DNA of 64,000 bases from Elmis aenea (Eukaryota > Arthropoda > Insecta > Coleoptera > Elmidae), in contig OX393579.1 in the NCBI GenBank assembly GCA_947652605.1, positions 3,224,001 through 3,288,000 of the forward strand, in the 5' to 3' direction. Each line of letters starts with the position of its first letter. Within the stretch, counting starts at the first letter, position 1. The notes beneath the pieces are model-generated. The model saw only the letters and a program-made list of their open reading frames with translations, was not told where the DNA came from and did not search any database. Shown piece by piece: positions 56,831 to 64,000 of this stretch. Position numbers and translations under genes: made by a program.

Positions 56831-58095
56831 ATATTGTTATGTAACGTCCTTTATACGAATACCGCAGTAACAACACATTTAATACAAAATCGTTGCAGGA
56901 ATCTAAACTGTTACTTAGCAAAAGTTCGGTGACTCGAACCAAATTCGATTGCCCGATACAATGGCATTACATTAACAGAGAATCTTTGTTTCTCTTAGAT
57001 TGAGGCTATTTCGGTTATAAATTTCATGAATGTCGTGGTTCTAGATGTATAAAGAAAATGAAAAAGTCGGGAATTGCTCAACGGCCGATAAGAACTGACC
57101 GTTGTCCGGTCTTATGTAATGGAGCATTTTTCTTGGAATTATTTGAAAGTTAATTAAGTTCAGTTTCAAAACAAAGTTTCGCCTTATAAGGGAAAAACAA
57201 CGAGTTATGATTTATATTAACGTTATAAGGAACGCAATACTGTAATATTTTTATGGGTTATAAATACTCTAGTGCGACAGAACATTTGGCAACCAATACA
57301 TTTTCAACAGACTGAAAATACTGCTGAACATTTGTTCGAGATATTAAAACAAACCTCTTTGGACATGATTTGGAAACAATTGCAAGTCAATAAAACAAGA
57401 GAGCGACAAAGTAATCTTCATTCGTTTAACAAGCAAAAAAATAATTACCAATTCGTAAAAACAGGTTAGAAAAATATTATAACAAATTAACAATAAAGTT
57501 CTTTCAACAAGTGCACCTGAAATTGATTCCCAATTGGTTTCAGTAAATTTTAAGATCGATTTATAATATTTAAGCCGCAGTTTTAAGTCCCTAGACTAGA
57601 CAGTAAGTTTTTTGTAATTATTTTAATTGTTGACAAAGTCGTTTTCTACCTATTAGAAATCTATTACACTTAAAAATCTGTGAGAAAACGCAATTATTAA
57701 ACAAAACAAAAGGTCAATTAACATGTTAATCTACTGCGTTCAACAGATCCGTAATGTTTTCATCGCTTTTGTGTCACACAGAACTTATTCCTCATTAGTA
57801 TTAATATATGCCTCATTAATTTGCAAATTTCTAGAATACATTTACCTAAACTGTCTTCTTTCATTTTCAAAACATATTTATCGAAACAAATTGTTATTAA
57901 TAATTCATGACACGAATAAATTGACGGCTTTTATTAGGAACCCATTTTCTCACGTTATTTTTGGTATAAAACTAGCAAAAATTTAGTCGTACAGAATTTT
58001 TGCCATTATACCTTGCTCCTGTCTTAAGCGAACGACATTCTTAGTTGGTATTTTGGCCATGTCCGATGGACGGGTGCAATTTATAACGCGGCTAA
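56831..58095. other. AT-rich intergenic DNA
   Basis: Two short open frames (57,272-57,469 and 57,723-57,986) have no recognisable family. Nothing else supported. Confidence 0.4.
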
Positions 58096-58098
58096 TTT

Positions 58099-58205
58099 GT
58101 AGATGTACAAATGCCAGACCAGTTTCAATACTTGATTTTTTCCTTTAATAACTGCCACGGATAAAGAGACGAAAGTCTTAAACCGGGCCTAGCATTGGTA
58201 AAAAA
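58099..58205. mobile_element. MITE with 'AAATGCCAGACCAGTTT' ends
   Basis: gtacaaatgccagaccagtt is mirrored by aaaccgggcctagcattggt; the internal agagacgaaagtctt matches the other copies. Confidence 0.65.
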
Positions 58206-59050
58206 GATTCTTCAAGTAATTTATAATTAAGATGAATTACTTTATTATAAAAATAAAAAACTTTTCCTGTGCATTAGAAAATTTAAAATTGTTAGTCTAC
58301 ATTTCTACAACCTTCTCATGCTATGTGTATAAATATTTCAAGTAAATTGGTTGCAAAGTTATGCAGCCCTTTCGAAATAAAGAGCATTTTTTAACTATGA
58401 ATCTTAAATAGTTTTGTTGGCCATTAAAGAGATATTAAAAAACAAAAACGAATCAAAATTTCGTGTTCCAAAACAACAAATTTTGTCTTGAGGTTATCGA
58501 AAAAAAAGAAAGATGTATTAACGGAGATAAAAATTGATTTTACTGTCTATTTTTGAAATCGTTTTGGTTTCCTAAAATTTACAATTCTGCACATCTGTGC
58601 CTGTTTAACCCCCTTTGTAGCTCTTAAATTTGTGCGATCCCCAGATCATTTGATTTACATTTGGGGCAGATCGTATGTTACCTAAACTTGTCACATAAAA
58701 ACAGTCGTTCGATGCTGGATATTAAATGGTGGATGGGTTAGAATTGTTTAATTTTTCTTCGAATTGTTATCTTAATTGATTTGCAGTGTTCATCAAAACG
58801 AAGTTTTGTGTTTCTTTCCATTAGCGATAAGCCAACTACCTACACATTTCAGAAAAGTTGAAAGTTTATCTGATGTTTGATTTAAAAAAAATTAATACTT
58901 GTTTGGCTTCAGACAGCTTCGGTTTGATAATTTATCATTATTTTGACTCAACTTTAAGTGCATTTTAAAGCGTCTTTTTTCCAAAATGTTGCTGCCATAT
59001 CACCTATTTAAATAAATAAGTATCAAACACCGATAAAATCTCTCACATAT
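58206..59050. other. AT-rich intergenic DNA
   Basis: No feature recognised. Confidence 0.4.
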
Positions 59051-59079
59051 CCCCCAAAAACACTTGAAAAACCATCCAG

Positions 59080-59440
59080 CCAGCCGCCAAAGAATGGAAA
59101 TATCGAGTGTGCCGCGCTATCAATGAGCAGTCTCCACTTAACACCGACCTTTCTTCGTATTTCGTGTAATTTTCGTATAATCTGAGGGCAATAAAATTAA
59201 TTTATGGCCCAATAAATAAACTATTGCGTTCGGTTTGCCGCTTTCTCCGGTCCGCGCGAACTTGTAAGAGCGAAAGTGACGCAGGTGCGCCAATTTATTA
59301 TCTGGAACACGGTGCGTATTATCTGACCTCTCCTTATAAACAAGAAGCGCAGCAATGTCACCAGCATTGAGGCAGACGGGACCTTCTTCGTGGGTCACTG
59401 ACCAACCGGTCGGGCAGACTTTTAGGACCGGCCCAGTGTT
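59080..59440. promoter_or_regulatory. Candidate cis-regulatory island (GC-richer)
   Basis: Composition is distinctly less AT-rich than its flanks. It holds two ttatctg GATA-type sites, gcaggtgcgc (E-box), ggcaataaaa and aatttatggccc, which resemble Caudal/Hox-type sites. An 86-codon minus-strand frame (59,138-59,398) covers it but has no family resemblance and no codon structure I can support. Confidence 0.3.
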
Positions 59441-60030
59441 TATAGTAATGCTGATTAAGATTATCGACTTTACATAACAGGCAGTACGATTCGATTTTAC
59501 GAGTCCCTACAATATAAGATAATTAATATGGGGTTTTTAAAGATCTATAGGCTTTCAAGTTTACGGTATTATAAAAGAACGGCCTTAAATATGTCCTATT
59601 GGTGGTAAACTTAGAGTGGCTATAACACACGATATTAAAAATAATAGGTATCTAGTAATTAAAATTTTTAAAAAACCTCTTTTCTCTTTTTGCTTATTTG
59701 TTTAAGGCGTAGTAAGTAATAAACTTGAACCAAAATATTGAGTTATTAAAATTAAAAATAAAATTAAAAAAGATCTTAAAATAATGCATATCTTGATTAT
59801 TATGAATTGTTTTAGCTAGGAAAGGCTTAGCTGCAACGTAAACCACTGACTAATCGTGGATGACAACTTGATATGATGTCTCAGATATCGTTAAGTATAA
59901 GTACGTATTTTCATGTACTCTACCATGAAAATTGTCATTCTGTTAAACAGCTGCGACATCTTTTTGAAGAAAAAAGTTTCATGAAAACATATTGCGTCTG
60001 AAGAGTTCTACACAATTTTTCTACACAAAA

Positions 60031-60725
60031 ATGAGTGCCATTAAACTCCAGCATCAAAAAGTAATAAAATTTCTCCCAAAAGAGGGTAATAGGCCAAAAG
60101 TTATCCATCAAAGAATGACCCGATGTGTATGGAAATGAAACCCTAACTTTATTCCAAGTAAAACGTTGGTCTTTTGCCGGGGTCGGAACTCTATACTGGA
60201 TGATCCAAAATCAGTTCGACCAGTTGAGGCGAGAATCGAAGAAGACATGGTTAAAAAAAATTCAGATTTGGTGCTGTCAGATCGGCGGATGAAGTTGTCT
60301 TTCATTGCCAGGGACACCAACTTCCCTACTTACAATACCCCTATCCTAAACAACTGTTCGGAAGGTTTGCACGACGGTTTGGGTATGAAGAAAAAGGTCC
60401 GCGCGTTAGATTCCAAGACCCATTACGTCGGAGCAAAAACTTGTCAGGGAAGAAACTTCCAAAGAAAACCGCTTCACATGCTGACAAAAGCTTTTAATAC
60501 GAATTTTTACAGGGGATGAGACTTGGGTGTGTCACAGGGATCTTCCAACCAAACAAGAATCTATGCAGTGAGTTTACAAACGTTCGCCTCCCCCCAAAAA
60601 GAGCCAGAACACAATCTTTGGCCGGAAAACTAATGGCAATCTTTTGTTGGAGGAGAAAGGAGTTCTGCTTATCGAATGGCACTACAATCAATGGAGATGT
60701 CTATTTGAAAAAAGAGTAAAAACTA
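60031..60725 (+). pseudogene. Decayed mariner transposase
   Basis: With frameshifts, the + strand follows the mariner order. A helix-turn-helix start (VIKFLPKEGNRPKVIHQRM) is followed by DDPKSVRPVEA, KKNSDLVLSDRRMKLS, GLGMKK, then GDETWV (first catalytic Asp), SPPPKK and KGVLLIEW. In-frame stops and shifts occur around 60,115, 60,515 and 60,567. The later catalytic region (second and third Asp) is missing, and no terminal repeats are evident. Clearly inactive. Confidence 0.88.
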
Positions 60726-61974
60726 GGGCTGCTTAATGTCATTGTGGCAATTAATATCGTACTGACGCTAAAAAAATAACTGCATGTACTTTAACAGTGC
60801 ATTAAAAAAATTGTGCACATTATTCTGTACACAACTGTGCATGGTCGTAAAAATCTCTTCCAATTTTAAAACGTACGCGAAAATTTAGTCTTTTGTTTTC
60901 GCGCAGTCGTTTGTTTAACTGCGAAAAAATTTGCTGAATATGTGACACTTGAACTCTCGTGACACTGCGTTAATCTTGCTTGTAGAGTCTCCAAGTAGGC
61001 CAGCGTGCTGTGTGAATAGGCGTAAAATGATTTGTAAAAATTCTTAACAATCAATAATCGGGGAACGTGAAGATACTTTCGAACCTTGTCTGTTTTTCGA
61101 AAATATCCGTGACTTACTGTAATGTTATGTTCCCTGGTAAAAAGCAAAGAAGCGTAATTATCTTGGTATAATGGGTTAATTAAAGATTTCTATAAATATA
61201 GGAACTTTGCATACAGTTACGGACTGTTGAATTGTTAGTGGTGCATTTTTTTGTTGCGCTTTTCATTGCATTGAAATCTAGCTTCAAAAAAATCTCAGCG
61301 TTTATGAAAGTAACGGATTTTCGACACAAAAACATATTCCCAGAAGATTCGAAATTGGCCGGAAGTGAATTTTTAGAATGTTATGTTTATGTAAATTTAT
61401 TTCGTTTTCTGTTTTACGTGTTTCTACAGAATTATTATTTTCCATTTTTCGGATTCTTAAATTAAGTGTTTACGGTTTTCAATTTGCATATAAAAATCAC
61501 GCTTCACAGAAAAAACCGCTCGACTGGCATCGTTAATGCGGTTACTTTCACCATTAAAATAAGGTATTTTGGACCAACTCAATTTTAAAGGTTGAACACT
61601 ATTATTTATTTAGAATATCGTGAGATGAGTAAGAAAAACTCGTTTCATGAACGGATATAACATTTTATTGTTTAATCGATTGGTTATTCCACGCTCAAGC
61701 TACAAAACTAATCACTTAACTACATCTAGTAATAGAAATACTTTGGCAGAGTGATCCAAAATAAATATTTTCGAAAATATTCTCAAATTTTTGGTTATGT
61801 AGGTACCTGTCGGTTATTTTTATCTCAGTTTGGGATCACTTGACGTGAAAGGTTTGAAAATCTATAAGCAACTTCTTTTGTACAGTTTTACAAAGTTTAA
61901 ACTAGGCGGGCTTTAGGCCGTGAAAAGAAGCTGCAGATCTAATTATTAGTTTAAGACAGTTATCGGAAAAGATT

Positions 61975-62275
61975 ATTGCATATGAAAACAACCTTTTTTT
62001 ACGGTTTGTGGATCTGCAGCAGAAATTCGCCGGTGTGCCCAAAGAGATAATATGGGAAGTCTTCGAATAAAGAGAAGTTTTAACTTTAATAAGAGCCATC
62101 AGGAGTATATGAGGTGAAAAGGAATGTTATAAGAACAAATAATTGGGTTTCAGGGGATTTTGTGAATAAGAGAGGCGTAAGACAAGGAAGAGAACTGAGT
62201 CCATTGCTGTTCATCACACTACTGGACGAAATCTCCAAAGAATGCAAACCAATATTTAACGGGTTTAGAATCAAT
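61975..62275 (+). pseudogene. Non-LTR retrotransposon reverse transcriptase fragment
   Basis: With one frameshift near 62,108, the + strand reads FVDLQQKFAGVPKEIIWEV, LTLIRAIRSI, YEVKRNVIRTNNWVSGDF and VNKRGVRQGRELSPLLF. The xxGVRQGxxLSPLLF motif and preceding AFVDL-type box are core reverse-transcriptase motifs of LINE elements. It ends at a stop near 62,275. Confidence 0.8.
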
Positions 62276-62304
62276 TAAGATGGCTTGGACATCTACAACG
62301 CATG

Positions 62305-62525
62305 CCAGAAAGTAGATACGCGAAAATAGGATGGAAAATGAAGATGGAGGGAAAAAGAAATAGAGGAAGACCAAGAATAAAATGGGAAAAAGAAGTGAGG
62401 CAGGGACTAGAAGAAAAAGGAGTCAGCTGGAGAGATGGCCACAATTAGCTAACGAAAGACAGGAGTGGAGAAACAAACAGAAATAGAAAAGTATAGATCG
62501 ACACCGTAAGGTACAAGAGGGACCG
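62305..62525 (+). pseudogene. LINE ORF C-terminal fragment (GRPR region)
   Basis: The + strand reads KIGWKMKMEGKRNRGRPRI, then KWEKEVRQGLEEKGVSWRDG and, after a stop, LTKDRSG. The basic GRPR/K-xW...GL.W.D...DR pattern is typical of the C-terminus of LINE reverse-transcriptase proteins, after the catalytic box. Confidence 0.6.
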
Positions 62526-62529
62526 ATTA

Positions 62530-62625
62530 AGAAGAAGAAGACGAAGAAGAAGAAGAAGAAGAAGAAGAGGAGGGGGATGAGGAGGAGGAAGAGGGGGAGG
62601 AAGAGGAGGAGGAAGAAGAAGAATT
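62530..62625. repeat. GAA/GGA-rich simple repeat
   Basis: An uninterrupted purine run (gaagaagaag..., then gaggagg...) on the + strand, dividing two LINE fragments. It may derive from the LINE 3' tail. Confidence 0.9.
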
Positions 62626-62654
62626 GGGGTATGGGTATGGCAGTTGCAATAGAT

Positions 62655-62745
62655 AGTGGTACGAGACATGATCTATGCTGATGACTTGGTAAAATTAGGT
62701 AATATTAGCTAATACAGAAAAGAAATTGTTAAAAGTATGGAGGAA
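62655..62745 (+). pseudogene. LINE reverse transcriptase catalytic-box fragment (YADD)
   Basis: The + strand reads VRDMIYADDLVKLGN, including the YADD catalytic motif, then a stop. In an intact element this box comes before, not after, the GRPR tail. Confidence 0.65.
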
Positions 62746-63099
62746 GATTTTCCACCAGAAGTTAAAAAAAAAATGGAACGTAATGATATTTTTTCCATAT
62801 AATTTGGTGTCTGCTCCTACAGACACTATCACAATTTACAGTATTCTTGTTTGTGGCGCTTGTAGTTCCTGTTGCGATTTCACTAGTATAGCTAGTTAAT
62901 TATCATGCAAATGTGGCAGACTTTTAAAAATACTTTTAACCTTGCTTTAACTACCGGTCTTTTGCTTTTCATTATCATGCAAATTATTACAATGTAACAA
63001 TTACACTACATAACCGTTGATAAATGATACGATTTACTCAAGTTATTGTCTAGCAGTTCAAATAAAACCACTGCAACAATCGCACGAGTCTTTTTATTT

Positions 63100-63765
63100 A
63101 TATTTTCTGCGAAACGTGGGGTTTATTTATAAATCGCTGGGTGTGGCTCTTGCACGTACGTACGTATGTGACCACGTGTGTGTTAATTAATCGTCATTTA
63201 TCAAAGAAACGTGATTCACCCGAGCAAGTCGATTTTACATTCGCAGATTTCTCCGCGGAATTAATTCTGTTATTAATCAGCGAACGGGTTCTAACGCAAA
63301 GCGCGGACAATACAGGAACTAAAGGGATATCTGCACTTAAAAATTGACCTTAACGTATCTCTATCTAGGTCGGCTTAAGCTGGTTTTACGCACCTTTTAA
63401 AGCCAAAGCGGATTAGAAATTCGGGAGATCGATAATTATACGTTATCGACAATTGCACAATGAAAATTTAAATCAAGTGCGCGGATTGTTTTGAAAGTTG
63501 CGTCGCCGATAAGGACTCGATCCGTTTAGCAGATATGTGTGAGCAAGTTTCCTTTTAGCCGAGCGAGACCATTATTGTTTTATTGCGATCACTTTCAAAC
63601 CGAATTATTTTTAAGTGATCGACATTAATGATAAATAGATCCGTGTTAGGATCTAGTTCTTGGTCGCCGTATATATAACTAATTATTGTTATCTGCCACG
63701 CGAGGCCGTTGATATTGAATTTTTAATGTGCTACGAGATCGTGCAGAAATATATTTTATTAGTGC
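63100..63765. promoter_or_regulatory. Candidate cis-regulatory island
   Basis: A less AT-rich, unique-looking non-coding stretch with clustered words such as gcggattag, gttaattaatcg, gttttattgcgatc, acattaatgata, cacgtgtg and tgttatctgcc. No open frame beyond a 68-codon one with no family. Inference from composition. Confidence 0.25.
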
Positions 63766-64000
63766 AAGATGTTAATGTATAATAAATAATATTACACTGA
63801 GATACTTGGTTAACCGTGCATGTTATTTTGGGCTAATTAATCATTGGTGCGATAAAACAAGCAAATATGATGAGAAATAGACAAGAATGTATAAATTTTA
63901 TATGTTTAATAACAATAAGATTCATTAAGATTTTTTGTGTGAAGGATATTAAGAAAAAAAATTAATCACGTAAATAATTCAAACATAACAAAATTTTATA

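Noticed and set aside
59138..59398. 86-codon minus-strand frame as a gene
   Set aside because: It lies in a GC-richer non-coding island, where longer chance frames are expected; no domain and no splice or promoter context.
62445..62669. Pro/Leu-rich minus-strand frame
   Set aside because: Product of the GAA/GGA simple repeat read in reverse.

Overview
The window looks like AT-rich insect (at least arthropod) chromosomal DNA. It holds one intron-bearing gene with arthropod-type promoter signals and many DNA-transposon relics (hAT, mariner, Tc1). There are no bacterial operons, CRISPR arrays or rRNA genes. A beetle is plausible, but the sequence does not prove the order.

Layout. Positions 1-25,000 are repeat-dominated. 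A 12.3 kb satellite array (about 5,217-17,522) has a 326 bp unit made of two diverged 163 bp halves. It is bordered by a 318 bp tandem repeat (3.3-4.5 kb), a 29 bp minisatellite interrupted by a MITE with a perfect 8 bp target duplication (17.5-18.2 kb), a 34 bp minisatellite (18.4-18.9 kb) and a GC-richer duplicated/hairpin region (18.9-19.9 kb). Outside these lie copies of one longer unit, on the + strand at 1-1.9 kb and on the - strand at 20.3-21.5, 22.4-23.4 and more distantly 24.3-24.9 kb. The units carry exon-like blocks with good splice signals but no conserved reading frame, and a conserved CpG-rich hairpin. From 25 to 31 kb there is AT-rich intergenic DNA with local duplications, a tRNA-derived SINE pair and a tandem repeat of about 320-360 bp.

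The only confident cellular gene is a MICAL-like (MICALL) gene on the minus strand, 31,393-53,162, in seven coding exons whose phases all agree (1,077 codons plus stop). It encodes a LIM domain, three NPF motifs in acidic context, proline-rich segments and a C-terminal bMERB (Rab-binding) domain. This matches an adaptor linking Rab GTPases to EHD-type recycling machinery. No calponin-homology exon was found in the window; the first exon seen (Met-Ala-Gln) splices in frame onto the linker exon, so this may be a promoter for a CH-less isoform. Its introns hold a 51 bp minisatellite and several non-autonomous DNA transposons.

Positions 53-64 kb lie upstream of that promoter. They hold an uncharacterised 173-codon reading frame that runs into a hAT end, a hAT element containing a 700 bp foldback, a decayed mariner transposase, scrambled non-LTR reverse-transcriptase pieces, and several GC-richer non-coding islands that resemble cis-regulatory modules.
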